Below the pieces are notes generated by a model. It was not told where the DNA came from. It was given only the letters and a program-made list of their open reading frames with translations, and did not search any database. A program made the position numbers and the translations under genes. A stretch of 64,000 bases of DNA from Acidobacteriota bacterium (GTDB lineage: Bacteria > Acidobacteriota > Thermoanaerobaculia > UBA5066). The stretch lies in the NCBI GenBank assembly GCA_016716715.1, contig JADJVE010000003.1, forward strand, positions 310,001 to 374,000. Direction: 5' to 3'. This document shows, one piece after another, positions 1-9,850 of this stretch (positions are counted from its first letter, which is position 1; each line of letters opens with the position of its first letter).

Positions 1-190
1 GGCCCTCCCGGCCCCTTCGGACGCCGAAAGAGCCGCACGCGACGCCTGCGAGGCGGGCGCGCGCCGGACGCTGGCCGGGCAGGCGCTCCAGCACGCCCTC
101 GACGTCTGCCGGTCCGGCCACCCGTCGCCGCCGTCCGTGCCCTCGCTGCCGCGTTCGGTCTCGCTCAAGGTTGGGGAGGTTCTCCGATGA
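1..190 (+). CDS. C-terminal end of a secreted-type paralogue of the next gene (partial)
   Basis: Only the last 62 codons lie in the window; the reading frame is open from base 2 to the TGA at 188-190. The encoded tail matches the C-terminus of the following protein at 46 of 62 positions, including the blocks DACEAGARRTL and ALDVCRSGHPSPP with two conserved cysteines. The stop overlaps the ATG of the next gene (ATGA, 187-190), so the two are tandem duplicates in one transcription unit. The family is not one I recognise. Function is unknown; the role is probably the same as that of its neighbour. Confidence 0.8.
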   Translation, partial: ALPAPSDAERAARDACEAGARRTLAGQALQHALDVCRSGHPSPPSVPSLPRSVSLKVGEVLR

Positions 191-1368
191 GATCTCGCGA
201 GAGGAAACATGTCTTCCGGGCGGCCACGAGGCCGTCGCGCATCGCGGCCGTCCTCGTGCTGGCGGCCTGCTTCCCGGGCGTCCCGGCATGGGCCGGAGAC
301 GTCTTCGAGGCGGAGGCCGCGGGCTTTCACGTGAAGCTCGAGAGCGGCGCACTCACGCAGGGCGCCGAGGTGGACACTCTCGCGGGAACCGTCACGATCT
401 GGCCCGTCGCGACTCCCAGCCTGAAGTGGACCCTCAAGAACGCGCGTCTCGTCCTGCCCAAGGGGTCCGTGGCCACGGGTTCATCCGCGAGAGCGGGTGT
501 TGTGGCAGTCGGCCCGGGGGCGAAGGGCGGCGCCGTCACGGTTCGGCCGGGCTTCAAGGGAACGGGCGACTTCGAGATCTTCGTCGGCCCGCGCCTCGTC
601 ACGGTCCGCGGGAGCGACTTGGAAAGCCTGCCGGGCGGCACGATCGCCCTGAAAGCGGGTGAGGCTCCGTTCGGCTCGTGCGTTCACGCGGCGGGCCCGG
701 GCTCGAGGCTTGCGGCGGGCCGTCTGGTTCTCGCGGGCTCGCTGCACTGCGGCCCGTGGACGGTGACGGCGTCGACGCTCACGGTCGAAGGCAGCGGCCT
801 TTCCGGGGGCGGGACACTTTCAGCCTGGGGCAAGAGCGCCGCGATGTCCTATTCGGCCTCGGAAGGCGCGCTGGCGGCGCGCGGTCAGCTCTCGGGGCCG
901 GACACGCCGTGGACACGCATCCCGGGTGTCGAGGCCGAGTACCGGATCGAAGGTCCGAAGCTGGACCTCCGACTTCAAGGGCCGACGGTTGCTCTGACGT
1001 TCTCCGCGCTCAAGGTATCGGCAAGGACGACGGCGAAAAAGCCCGACGGCTCCGCGTGGGCCTACGCGTCGATGTACCCGGCCAGCACTCGCGGCAGTGG
1101 CGGCACCATGGCGGACGGGCCTTTCGAGGTCGCGAAAATCCCCGCCCCCCCTGCGCCGTTTGCGCCCTGTCCACTCCCGGTGCTGCCGACCCCAGCGGAC
1201 GCCGAGAAGGGGATGCGCGACGCGTGCGAGGCGGGCGCGCGCCGGACGCTCGTAGGGCAGGCGCTCCAGCGCGCTCTCGACGTTTGCCGGTCCGGCCATC
1301 CCTCTCCGCCCGTCGTGCCGACCCTCCCGCGCACGATTTCCCTGAACCTCGGCGAGGTCTTCCCGTGA
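187..1368 (+). CDS. Exported protein of unknown function, tandem paralogue
   Basis: 393 residues. A basic N-terminus (residues 1-18) is followed by a hydrophobic stretch ending in PAWAGD, so a signal peptidase I site near residue 35 is likely; an LAAC sequence at residues 25-28 could alternatively be a lipobox. The body alternates small and hydrophobic residues and is rich in Gly, Ser and Thr, which suggests beta structure. The last 60 residues carry two cysteines shared with the upstream paralogue. The ATG overlaps the upstream stop (ATGA), which supports this start. It leads a run of exported proteins (CARDB-like, Ig-repeat, beta-barrel), so a cell-envelope role is plausible. I do not recognise the family. 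Confidence 0.75.
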   Translation: MRSRERKHVFRAATRPSRIAAVLVLAACFPGVPAWAGDVFEAEAAGFHVKLESGALTQGAEVDTLAGTVTIWPVATPSLKWTLKNARLVLPKGSVATGSSARAGVVAVGPGAKGGAVTVRPGFKGTGDFEIFVGPRLVTVRGSDLESLPGGTIALKAGEAPFGSCVHAAGPGSRLAAGRLVLAGSLHCGPWTVTASTLTVEGSGLSGGGTLSAWGKSAAMSYSASEGALAARGQLSGPDTPWTRIPGVEAEYRIEGPKLDLRLQGPTVALTFSALKVSARTTAKKPDGSAWAYASMYPASTRGSGGTMADGPFEVAKIPAPPAPFAPCPLPVLPTPADAEKGMRDACEAGARRTLVGQALQRALDVCRSGHPSPPVVPTLPRTISLNLGEVFP

Positions 1369-1425
1369 CCCCTCCCGACCCGAAAGGGCGCTTTCTATGA
1401 CGGAAACCAGAAAAAGGAGTCTTCC

Positions 1426-2358
1426 ATGCAAATGTCCCTGAAGTCCGCGCTCTTCGTCGTCGGATTGGCCTCGGTTGCGGGCGTGGCGTCCGCCCAGCCA
1501 AAGGAGTTCAAGCCGCCGGCGCCGCAGGTCGCGCCGGCGCTCGACAAGGTCGCGATGACGGCTTTCGTCTGCGAGCCCAGTCCGATCCCGCCGGGCACGA
1601 CGCAGGTGACGCTGAAGGTCACGATCAAGAACGTGACCGGGGGGCTTCAGGGCGTCACGCTCAGCGGCCTCAAGATCCGTGTGCTCCGGACCAACCCGCA
1701 GCCCGACGTCCTCGAGCTCGAGACCACGGTCAACAACCTCGCGCCGGGCGCGAGCCAGACCGTCGGGGCGCGAGTCAACGTCGGCCCCGGCGTCCGCGAC
1801 TACTTCGCGCGCGTGGACCCCGACGACATCCTGCACGAGCCCATCGTCCAGCGCGCCAACAACGAGAGCCGGCTGAAGCTGACGATCCCGCAGGCGGCCG
1901 CGCAGCAGGCGCCCCCCGCGGGTTCGGCTCCCGCGCTCGAGACGCAGGCCCTCGACTATCAGAAGGCGAAGAACGCGGGGGCGCAGTTTTCGAACGGCGT
2001 CGAGGGGGCGCAGGGCGGTTGCCTCGACGTCGGGCAGTTCAACAGCGTCAGCTGGGTCAACGACCATTCCGCGGGCGTCGTCTTCAAGGCCGACTGCACG
2101 CTCATGCCCAACGGGGTTCGCGCGACGCCAGAAGCGTTCATGGGCTTCCGCCTGAAGAACGGCTGGAAGGTCAAGGACTACTCCATCGGCGAGAACATCC
2201 ATGGCGGCAACTCTGACTGGCAGTGGCGGCAGGTCCCGGCGAAGGGCACGGACGACCCGTCGATGAAGATGCACGTCTGGGCGAGCGCCAACGGCAGAGT
2301 CAAGGTCCAGGCCAAGGTCACGATCGAAGGTCCCGCCGGGACGAACCCGTACCAGTGA
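1426..2358 (+). CDS. Exported CARDB-like protein
   Basis: 310 residues. The start is supported by AAGGAG eight bases upstream (1413-1418) and by a clear signal peptide ending ASA/QP near residue 25; a second ATG two codons later is possible. Residues about 45-145 read like a CARDB/Ig-like adhesion module: CEPSPIPPG, then a pattern of strands around VNNLAPGASQTVGARVNV and RVDPDDILHE. A Gln/Ala/Pro-rich linker (about 150-175) leads to a second domain with several Trp and Gly residues (NSDWQWRQV). CARDB domains are usually extracellular binding or spacer domains. It stands between an unknown exported protein and the giant Ig-repeat protein, in the same direction. Ligand unknown. Confidence 0.75.
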   Translation: MQMSLKSALFVVGLASVAGVASAQPKEFKPPAPQVAPALDKVAMTAFVCEPSPIPPGTTQVTLKVTIKNVTGGLQGVTLSGLKIRVLRTNPQPDVLELETTVNNLAPGASQTVGARVNVGPGVRDYFARVDPDDILHEPIVQRANNESRLKLTIPQAAAQQAPPAGSAPALETQALDYQKAKNAGAQFSNGVEGAQGGCLDVGQFNSVSWVNDHSAGVVFKADCTLMPNGVRATPEAFMGFRLKNGWKVKDYSIGENIHGGNSDWQWRQVPAKGTDDPSMKMHVWASANGRVKVQAKVTIEGPAGTNPYQ

Positions 2359-2455
2359 AGGCTCGATCCCGTAATGCTGCGATGCGGAATGAAAGCGGGC
2401 TGCGGGCCCCGGCCGATCCGTGGCAGGATTGCGGGAACCTGAGGGGGACAACAAG

Positions 2456-5400
2456 ATGAGACGGGGCCTCGGAACCGGGAGCCTGAAGGCCGGCCTTCTT
2501 GCGGCCGGCGTCTTTCTTCTTCTCGCGAACCGCGCGGACGCCGCCATCGTCCTCGCGCCAAACGCCGGGAGCGCCTTCCCGACGCAGTCGGCGCCCGTCA
2601 CCGCGACGGTCTCGAGCGCGGCGGCGCTGCCGCCCGGATTCCACCCCCTCGTCATCACGGGCCTTCCGGCGGGCGTCACGACGGTGCCGGCGACCCCTGG
2701 CTACAACGGCTCGGGAGGGTTCGCCTTGTTCACGGCGGTCGTGAATTTCCAGTTCGCCGTCGGCGCGAACGCCGTCGCGGGCGGACCGTTTGCGATCACG
2801 GTGCGGGACACCGTCACGGCGAGCCAGGCGACGTTCAACCTCACGATCCTCGAGCCGAAGCTCAATCTCTCGATCACGACGCCGACGATTACGCTCGGCT
2901 CGGCGACCGTGAACGTCCTCGTGCGTGTTTCGCCGGACCCGGGATTCGGGGCAAACGTGGGAGCCGCCGGCGTGCCCCTCCTCTTCTCGGTCGACAACGT
3001 GCCGCTTCCGCCTTTGACGCCCGCGAACGTGACGGCCGGCGGCCAGAAGAACGAGTTCGCGCCCTACAACGCCACGCTCGGGTTTCCCTTCAGCCGGACG
3101 GGCGCCGTCGTCCCGGGCACGTACACCGTCCCCGTCATCGCGTTCTGGACGGGCACGACGCGCCTGACCCAGAGCGCGAACGCGATTCTGACGCTGAACA
3201 TCCCGGACGTCGGGATCATCCCGCCGGGAGCCTTGACCGTCTGCAACGGGGGCCCGAGTCAGAGGGGCCTCTACACGTTCAACAGCGTGTTCGGGTACGC
3301 CGGAAACGCTCTGATCAACCCGATCTCCGTCCCGGCGGGAATCACCGAGACGTCGCCGAAATCGATCACGCTCGCGGCCGGGCAGAGCCTCGGCGGGCAG
3401 GCCTTCGCGATTCAGGCCGCGGGCGCGCCGCTGGGCGCGCAGTCCGTCACGTACCGGCTGCAGGACGCGGCCGCGGCCGTGAACAAGACGTTCCCGGTCG
3501 CGTTCACGGTCATCAACCCCGACGTCGCCGCGACGACCACGGCGGCTTCGATCTCGCTGCAGGCAGGCGGCGCGAGCCAGGCCTTCACGGCGAACACGGC
3601 CCCGCCGCCCGTGAGCTGCGGCGTCTCCCTCCGCGTCGACTACACGGTCACCGGGCTGCCGGCCGGCTTCACGCTGCCGGGAACCGTGAGCGTCAACCCG
3701 GTCGGGTTCACCTATCCCTCGGCGGCGCTCCCGATCTCCGCGGGCGCCGGCGTCGTGCCGGGCTCGTATCCCGCGAACGTTCATTTCAACGTCGCCGCCA
3801 CGGGCCAGTCGGGAAACGTCCCGGTCACGGTGAACGTCTCCGGGGGCCCCGACTTCACGCTCAGCGCCGCGCCGAGCCCGATCACGATCAGGCAGGGCCA
3901 GACGGGCAACGTCGTGATCTCGCTGAACCCGCTGAACGGCTTCACCGCCACGGCGAACGGGAACGTGCCCGCGATTCAAAGCATCACGGCGAGCTGCGTC
4001 CCGGGGCCGAACTGCGGGAACGGCGGCCCGAACTTCACGATCTTCGGGGGCGGGCCCGCGACGATCGCCTTCACCGTCGCGGCCAACGCGGCGCCGGGGA
4101 CGTACACGGCTCCCGTAAACGCGACCGCGGCCGGCGTGCCGGGAACGCGAACCGTCAACGTTTCGATCATCGTGCCGCCGCCGCCGGACTTCACGCTCAC
4201 GGCGAACCCGTCGACTCTCACCCTCTCGCCAGGCGCGACCGGGACGATCACGTTCAGGATGACCGCACTCAACGGGTGGAACACGCCGACGACGCTTTCG
4301 ATCCCCGCGATCCCGAACGTCACGGCGTCTCCGACGACGGGCCCGTTCCCCGGCACGGGCGGCTCGATCGACGTGACCTTCACGGCGGCGGCGGGCGCAC
4401 CGAACGGGACGCTGCCCTTCACGGCCACCGCATCGACGCCTGTCGGGAACATCGCGGCGACGCGGTCGGCGGCGGCCACGATCGTGATCCAGCCCCCGCC
4501 GGACTTCTCGCTCACGGTGACGCCGCTGTCGCTGAAGGTGCTGCAGGGCGATACGGGAACGGTGACAGTCCGGGCGAACCCGCTTTACGGCTTCGCGGGC
4601 ACGGTCGCCGTGACGATGCCTGCCGTCGGCGGCGTTTCTTTCGTGCCCCAGACGTTCTCTCTCGCGGCCGGCGCGAGCGCGAACGTGCAGGTCGTCACGG
4701 CGCCGTCGACGCCGGCGGGGACGAGCACGGTCACTGTTTCGGGGACGGCGCCGGGCGTGGCAGGGCCGCGCACGGGGAGCTTCTCGCTCACCGTCGATCC
4801 GAAAGCCGACTTCAGTCTGATCGTCCAGCCGCCGAGCGCGACCCTCGCGCCGCTCGGGACGACGCAGGTCACGGTAACGGTCCAGGCGCTCAACAGCTTC
4901 GCAGGCTCCGTCGACGTCACGGCGCCGACGACGTTGCAGGGCATCTCGTTCAGCCCGCTCACGGCCTCGATCCCGGCCGGAGGGAGCCGGACGTTCGACG
5001 TCGCGGCGAGCGCCGTCGCAAGCGGCACTTCGGCGGGGAGCTTCACGGGCACGGCGGCGGGCGTGACGGGCTCGCGCGCCGCGACGTACTCAGTCTCCAT
5101 CACGGCGGCGCCGGACTTCCAAGTCCAGCTGACGCCTCCCTCTCTCGTCCTTCCGCCCGGCACGACGGGCCCCTCGAGCGTGTCGGTCGTTCCGATCAAC
5201 GGGTTCGCAGGCACCTTCAACGTTGCTGTCGCGCCCCCGGCCGGGATCACGGTCGCTCCGCTTTCGATCCCCAACGTGGCCGGGAACACGCCAACCCCGT
5301 TGATCGTGACGGTCGCCTCCGGGATTTCGGGCGTATTCGACGTTCCGGTGACGGCGACCTCGACGCAGACCGGCCTCCTCCGCTCCACGACGCTTCGCGT

Positions 5401-7708
5401 CTCGGTTCCGGCTCAGGACTACACCCTCACGGCGGTCCCGGCATCGCTCGTTCTCGCGCCGGGCGGCTCGGCGCCCGTGACGATCACGTCGAGCCCGATC
5501 AACGGCTTCTCGGGCATCGTCACGGTCGTCCCCGCGCTTCCTCCGGGCGTCGACGTCGACCAGAAATCGTTCACGCTCGGGCCGGGGGAGGCGAAGACCG
5601 TCACGGTCTCGCTCCTGCCCGGCGCCGCCTCGTTCGTGAGCCTTCCGTTCAACGGCACAACGCCGGGGGGCCCGTCGCACTCGACGAGCGTCGCCATCTC
5701 CTCCCAGACGACACCGGACTTCACGCTCACCGTCACGCCGTCCGTCATCAATCTTCCGGCCGGAGGCCGCGCCTCGGCTCAAGTCACCCTTGTCCCGCTG
5801 AACGGCTGGTCGGGCGGCGTGGACGTCGCGGCGACCGGCTCCTCGGGCATCTCGGTCGTGCCGGCGGCGTTCCCGCTGCTGCCGGGCGTCCCCTATCCGG
5901 TGGAGATCCGCGCGGCGGACGACGCGCCTCCGGGAGCGGTCACGCTCTTCTTCAAGGCCTCCGGCGCGAACGGAGGCGCGGGCGTCACCGTCACGCGCAC
6001 CGTCAACGTCCAGGTCTCGGTCGCGGCCGCGGACTTCAACGTGCGCATCACGCCGCCCGCACCTTCGATCGTCGCGGGCCGGACCGCGGACCTCTCGCTC
6101 CTCCTCGAGCCGATTGGCGGGTTCGGCGGCACCGTGGTCGTCACGCCCGTCTCCATGCCGCCCGGCGTGACGCTCACGCCGCCGCAGCCCTCTCTCACGC
6201 CCAACGTCCCGCAGGCCGCGACGCTCTCGATTCCCCGCAGCCTCTCGCCCGGCTCGTATACGCTCGTCTTCCGCGCGGATGAGGTCCCGTCACCGACCGT
6301 GCGCCGCCGGCCGCTCCTCCTGTCGAAGACGCTCAACCTCCCGCTCACGGTTCTGGCGGCGTCCGGCGGGTTCACGGTCACGGTCTCGCCGACGACCGCC
6401 CTCGTATCGCCGGATCAGGCCGTCGCCGTCCGCTACGAGCTCCGCAGCCTCTCGGACGCGCCGCTCACGATCACGGGCGACACGTACCTGCTGCGCGACC
6501 GCTCCGGCGTCGTCCTCGGCTCCGTCGTCGAGCCGCTCTCTCTCGTGCTCCCGCCGCGCGGCACCGTGATCGTGTCGAACACGGTCCTCGTGACGGGGGA
6601 GCAGTTCGGGAAGGCCGGCTCCCCGCCGGTCGTCCTCGCGGACCGCACGTTCCGCGCGACGCCCGACGCGACGGGTTACGTCCCGAACGCCACGGCGACC
6701 GTCACGGCCACCGCCGCGAACTCGCTCCTCTCGACGGCTTCGGCCACGCGCATTTCGATCGTCTACCCGCCGTCCGGCACGCTCGTCGGGCGCGGCAACT
6801 CGCTGCGCGCCCAGGGGCTCGTCGTCGGCAGCGGCACGGGGAACCTGCTCGTCGGCTGGTTCTTCGACGGCATCCTCGTCGAGACGGCGACGGTGCCGCT
6901 CCAAAACGGCACGCCGACGTCCGTGTCGAACGCGATCACCCTTCCGACGCTGGTCTCGGGTAACCACGAGATCGCCCTCTCGGTCCTCGCTCCGAACACG
7001 CTCTCGTCGCCGCCGGTCCAGATCTACGTCGAGGAGGGGCAGCAGACGCTCCGGCTCGTCTCGCCGACGGCGGGCGCGGTTCTCTCCCCTGCGTTCGGCG
7101 CGCCGACCTTCGCGTGGATCCCGGTGCCGGGCATCGCCCGGTACGGCGTGGGCCTGAGGCGGCGCGCTCCGGGCGCGCCCTGGCGCTGGTCCTACACGAC
7201 CGACACCCGCTGGAGCCCGCCGGCCTCGCTCTGGACCTCGCTCTCCGAGGGCGAGTACGAGTGGGGCGTGCGCGGCTTCACGAACACCGGCCGCGCGTTC
7301 CTCGACTCGCAGAGCGGCGGCGCGTCCGCGCCGCCCACGAGCGAGGGCTCTCTCGACATGGCCGAGGGCTGGACGGTTTCGTCCGCGCAAGGCCGGTTCT
7401 CGATCGGCGGCGCGGAGGCGGCCCTGCAGAACCTCCACGGCCGCGCGACCGCCGACACGGCGGGCGTGCGGTTCGTCTGGGACGAGCTTGCAGGCGCGCT
7501 CTACGTCCACACGCTCTACGAGCAGGCGCCGGACGGCCTGAAGCGGGTCAGGACCGAGCTCCTGAACAAGCCGTTGCTCCTGATTCCGACCAGCGCCCTG
7601 CCGCGGGGCGGCCCTTTCCTGTGGCGGGTTTCCGCGCTCGACAAGGACGGGCGTGCGCTCGGCACCACGGCCGCCGCGCCCGTTCCGGTCGCCGGAGGTG
7701 GGCGGTGA
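2456..7708 (+). CDS. Giant secreted Ig-like repeat protein
   Basis: 1750 residues from the ATG at 2456, chosen over a GTG at 2420 because GAGGGGG precedes it and a signal peptide (MRRG..., cleaved after RADA, about residue 29) then begins at residue 1. The central part contains eight tandem modules of about 100 residues. Each opens with (P)DF(T/S)L...P and has an L/INGF or LNGW motif about 30 residues later; first codons of the D residue are at 3851, 4188, 4503, 4808, 5114, 5418, 5718 and 6032. These resemble the NEW3/COG1470-type Ig-like repeats common in Acidobacteriota surface proteins. The C-terminal 450 residues have different, Trp-richer modules. No membrane anchor or sorting tail is visible. 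The stop overlaps the GTG of the beta-barrel gene, suggesting coupled synthesis. Confidence 0.85.
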   Translation: MRRGLGTGSLKAGLLAAGVFLLLANRADAAIVLAPNAGSAFPTQSAPVTATVSSAAALPPGFHPLVITGLPAGVTTVPATPGYNGSGGFALFTAVVNFQFAVGANAVAGGPFAITVRDTVTASQATFNLTILEPKLNLSITTPTITLGSATVNVLVRVSPDPGFGANVGAAGVPLLFSVDNVPLPPLTPANVTAGGQKNEFAPYNATLGFPFSRTGAVVPGTYTVPVIAFWTGTTRLTQSANAILTLNIPDVGIIPPGALTVCNGGPSQRGLYTFNSVFGYAGNALINPISVPAGITETSPKSITLAAGQSLGGQAFAIQAAGAPLGAQSVTYRLQDAAAAVNKTFPVAFTVINPDVAATTTAASISLQAGGASQAFTANTAPPPVSCGVSLRVDYTVTGLPAGFTLPGTVSVNPVGFTYPSAALPISAGAGVVPGSYPANVHFNVAATGQSGNVPVTVNVSGGPDFTLSAAPSPITIRQGQTGNVVISLNPLNGFTATANGNVPAIQSITASCVPGPNCGNGGPNFTIFGGGPATIAFTVAANAAPGTYTAPVNATAAGVPGTRTVNVSIIVPPPPDFTLTANPSTLTLSPGATGTITFRMTALNGWNTPTTLSIPAIPNVTASPTTGPFPGTGGSIDVTFTAAAGAPNGTLPFTATASTPVGNIAATRSAAATIVIQPPPDFSLTVTPLSLKVLQGDTGTVTVRANPLYGFAGTVAVTMPAVGGVSFVPQTFSLAAGASANVQVVTAPSTPAGTSTVTVSGTAPGVAGPRTGSFSLTVDPKADFSLIVQPPSATLAPLGTTQVTVTVQALNSFAGSVDVTAPTTLQGISFSPLTASIPAGGSRTFDVAASAVASGTSAGSFTGTAAGVTGSRAATYSVSITAAPDFQVQLTPPSLVLPPGTTGPSSVSVVPINGFAGTFNVAVAPPAGITVAPLSIPNVAGNTPTPLIVTVASGISGVFDVPVTATSTQTGLLRSTTLRVSVPAQDYTLTAVPASLVLAPGGSAPVTITSSPINGFSGIVTVVPALPPGVDVDQKSFTLGPGEAKTVTVSLLPGAASFVSLPFNGTTPGGPSHSTSVAISSQTTPDFTLTVTPSVINLPAGGRASAQVTLVPLNGWSGGVDVAATGSSGISVVPAAFPLLPGVPYPVEIRAADDAPPGAVTLFFKASGANGGAGVTVTRTVNVQVSVAAADFNVRITPPAPSIVAGRTADLSLLLEPIGGFGGTVVVTPVSMPPGVTLTPPQPSLTPNVPQAATLSIPRSLSPGSYTLVFRADEVPSPTVRRRPLLLSKTLNLPLTVLAASGGFTVTVSPTTALVSPDQAVAVRYELRSLSDAPLTITGDTYLLRDRSGVVLGSVVEPLSLVLPPRGTVIVSNTVLVTGEQFGKAGSPPVVLADRTFRATPDATGYVPNATATVTATAANSLLSTASATRISIVYPPSGTLVGRGNSLRAQGLVVGSGTGNLLVGWFFDGILVETATVPLQNGTPTSVSNAITLPTLVSGNHEIALSVLAPNTLSSPPVQIYVEEGQQTLRLVSPTAGAVLSPAFGAPTFAWIPVPGIARYGVGLRRRAPGAPWRWSYTTDTRWSPPASLWTSLSEGEYEWGVRGFTNTGRAFLDSQSGGASAPPTSEGSLDMAEGWTVSSAQGRFSIGGAEAALQNLHGRATADTAGVRFVWDELAGALYVHTLYEQAPDGLKRVRTELLNKPLLLIPTSALPRGGPFLWRVSALDKDGRALGTTAAAPVPVAGGGR

Positions 7709-9816
7709 GGCGCGCCGCCCGCGTCTTCGCGCTCGCCGCGGCGCTTGCGGTGCTCGCGGGAACCGCGTCCGCACAGGTGACGCCGATGGGCGCCTCGCCG
7801 GTCGCGGCGTCCGCGGCGACCGCCGCGTCTCTGGCGGCGCCGCCGGAGGCGCCTCCCGCTGCCGCCGCCACGGACGCTCCGCCGCCGGGCTTCGTGCTCG
7901 TCGAGCCGCTCGGCGAGGTCGCGACCGTGCGGCCCGTCATCACGTTCCGGCCCGCCGCTTCCGACTTCACGCTCGTGCAGATGACGCTCGACGGCGTGAT
8001 CGTGACGCAGCTCGTCTCGGCGAACGGGGGCATCTGGCGCTTCGAGCCCTTCGTCGAGATCTCGGGCGGCGCGCACACCGTGGACGTCGTTTACACGGCG
8101 CTTGGAGTCTCCTCGGCGGTCGCGTGGACGTTTCACACGTCGGCGCCGCCGCCGCACCCCGAGTCCGCCTTCGGCTGGTCGTTCGGCGCCGAGATCGCGC
8201 GCACGCACGGCGAGCCCGTCGGCCGCGAGGGCCCGACGACGAACGGGACGACGATCACGGGCGTCCCGCATCTCGAAGGCTCCGTCACCGACAACGTCTC
8301 GGGCGTCCAGACCGCGTTCAACGGGACGCTGGCGCAGAACGTCGACCCGAGCGCCCTGCCGCAGCACGTGACGCCGCCCGCGGTCGTCGTGACCGCGAAG
8401 GCCGGGGCCGTATCCGGTGCGCTCGGTAACGGCCCGGTCGAAACGTTCGCGCCGTCTCCGCTTCTTCAGACGGTGTCGACGCGCCGCGGCATCGAGCTCG
8501 GTCTCGACACGAAGCTCGTGTCGATGCGCGCCTTCGGCAACTTCGAGGACGGGCTCCCGGCCTCGACGGGCGTCAACGAGTTCCGCCAGACGCTCTACGG
8601 CGTCGCCGTCATGCCGAAGCTCGGCACGGATCGCCTCAAGGTCCGCGTCCTCTACCAGTACGTCGAGGACGAAAAGGACCCGCTCTTCGTCACGCCGCCG
8701 GCCCTCTCCCCGCCGTACGGCGAGGCCGGAGCGGCGGGCACGGCCCAGACGCAGCCCGCGTTCTACGGCTCGGCGCCGAAGAAGGGCCAGCTCCTCTCCT
8801 TCTCGGCCGACCTTCTCCTCGAGCCGACGTCGAACCTCACGCTCCGCGGCGAGGCCGTCCGGAGCGAGTTCACGAGCGACCGGACGTCGAGCCCGCTCCA
8901 GACCGACTGGGCCTACGCGATCCTCCTGACCGCGAACCCGCTCGGGTTCTCGTTCGCCGGCGGCGTCCGCCTCATCGGCGACAACTTCGGCGCGCCCGCG
9001 AACCCCGCGCTGATCGCGGGCCGCAAGGTCTACGACGGCTCGATCTCCCGATCGTTCGGCGCGCTCTCGCTCTCGGCGAACTACGCCCACACCGGCGACT
9101 CGGGCGGCGCCGGGTCCGGGACGACGGGATTCACGACTCCGACCGGCCGCGCCGACGCGGGCGCCCTGACGGCGTCCTACAGCTTCGCCGCGACCCGCAC
9201 GTCCGTGTCGGCTTCGCTGCAGGAGAACAAGGCGGAGTCGGCGGGTTCGACGAACAGGTCCACGAATCTGAACCTCTCGGCCGCCCAGCCCCTCGGCGAG
9301 TTCCAGTTCTCCCTCGGCCTCCTCGGCGGCCGCCAGGAGACCGACGGCCTTTCCACGAGCCAGGCCGAGACCCGCGGCGCGACATTCGGCCTTTCGCGGC
9401 AGGGGAACGTCTTCTCCGTTCAGACGAGCGCCGGCGTGAACCAGTCCGAGAACCGTCTGACGGGCGACGTCACGACGAGCCTCAACGTGGCCATCACGCC
9501 CGACGTCGCTCTGTTCAACCGGATGGTGAACATCACGCCTCTCGGGTCGTGGACGCGGCAGACGGCGACGGGCGGCCTCTCGGACTCGAGCTCGTGGAGC
9601 TGGGGCGGACGGCTCACGGTCCGCACGTGGGGAAAGATCCGCGGCTTCGCCCTCTGGGCGCAGTACCTCGAGTCCGCCATGGCGCCGCACGCCGAGGACC
9701 AGGCGATCACGCGCGACCGGCGGTTCGGGGCGGGCCTCGCGGTTCTCTTCGGCGGCGGCTCGCTCGCGCCGTCGGTCGCCCAGCAGACGATCACGCCGCA
9801 GCTCGGCCTGAGGTAG
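7705..9816 (+). CDS. Outer-membrane beta-barrel protein with N-terminal periplasmic domain
   Basis: 703 residues from a GTG that overlaps the upstream stop (GTGA, 7705-7708). This start places a signal peptide at residue 1, cleaved after TASA (about residue 24). An Ala/Pro-rich stretch follows, then an Ig-like domain (about 55-150) ending in a proline hinge (APPPHPE). From about residue 170 onward the sequence shows amphipathic alternating strands, short turns and many Ser/Thr/Gly/aromatic residues, as in outer-membrane porin-like barrels of 20 or more strands. The last residues (QLGLR) lack the usual terminal aromatic. Coupling to the giant repeat protein suggests it may secrete, anchor or bind that protein; this is inference only. 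Confidence 0.7.
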   Translation: MRRAARVFALAAALAVLAGTASAQVTPMGASPVAASAATAASLAAPPEAPPAAAATDAPPPGFVLVEPLGEVATVRPVITFRPAASDFTLVQMTLDGVIVTQLVSANGGIWRFEPFVEISGGAHTVDVVYTALGVSSAVAWTFHTSAPPPHPESAFGWSFGAEIARTHGEPVGREGPTTNGTTITGVPHLEGSVTDNVSGVQTAFNGTLAQNVDPSALPQHVTPPAVVVTAKAGAVSGALGNGPVETFAPSPLLQTVSTRRGIELGLDTKLVSMRAFGNFEDGLPASTGVNEFRQTLYGVAVMPKLGTDRLKVRVLYQYVEDEKDPLFVTPPALSPPYGEAGAAGTAQTQPAFYGSAPKKGQLLSFSADLLLEPTSNLTLRGEAVRSEFTSDRTSSPLQTDWAYAILLTANPLGFSFAGGVRLIGDNFGAPANPALIAGRKVYDGSISRSFGALSLSANYAHTGDSGGAGSGTTGFTTPTGRADAGALTASYSFAATRTSVSASLQENKAESAGSTNRSTNLNLSAAQPLGEFQFSLGLLGGRQETDGLSTSQAETRGATFGLSRQGNVFSVQTSAGVNQSENRLTGDVTTSLNVAITPDVALFNRMVNITPLGSWTRQTATGGLSDSSSWSWGGRLTVRTWGKIRGFALWAQYLESAMAPHAEDQAITRDRRFGAGLAVLFGGGSLAPSVAQQTITPQLGLR

Positions 9817-9850
9817 AGACCCGGCGGCGCCCGGTTATGATTCCGGCCCG

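Noticed and set aside
820..2679. Long open frames antisense to real genes (also at 2318-3979, 6290-7774, 7516-9690, 10565-12424)
   Set aside because: High GC makes stop codons scarce in shadow frames. These have Arg-rich, low-complexity translations with no family features, and lie opposite clearly coding genes.
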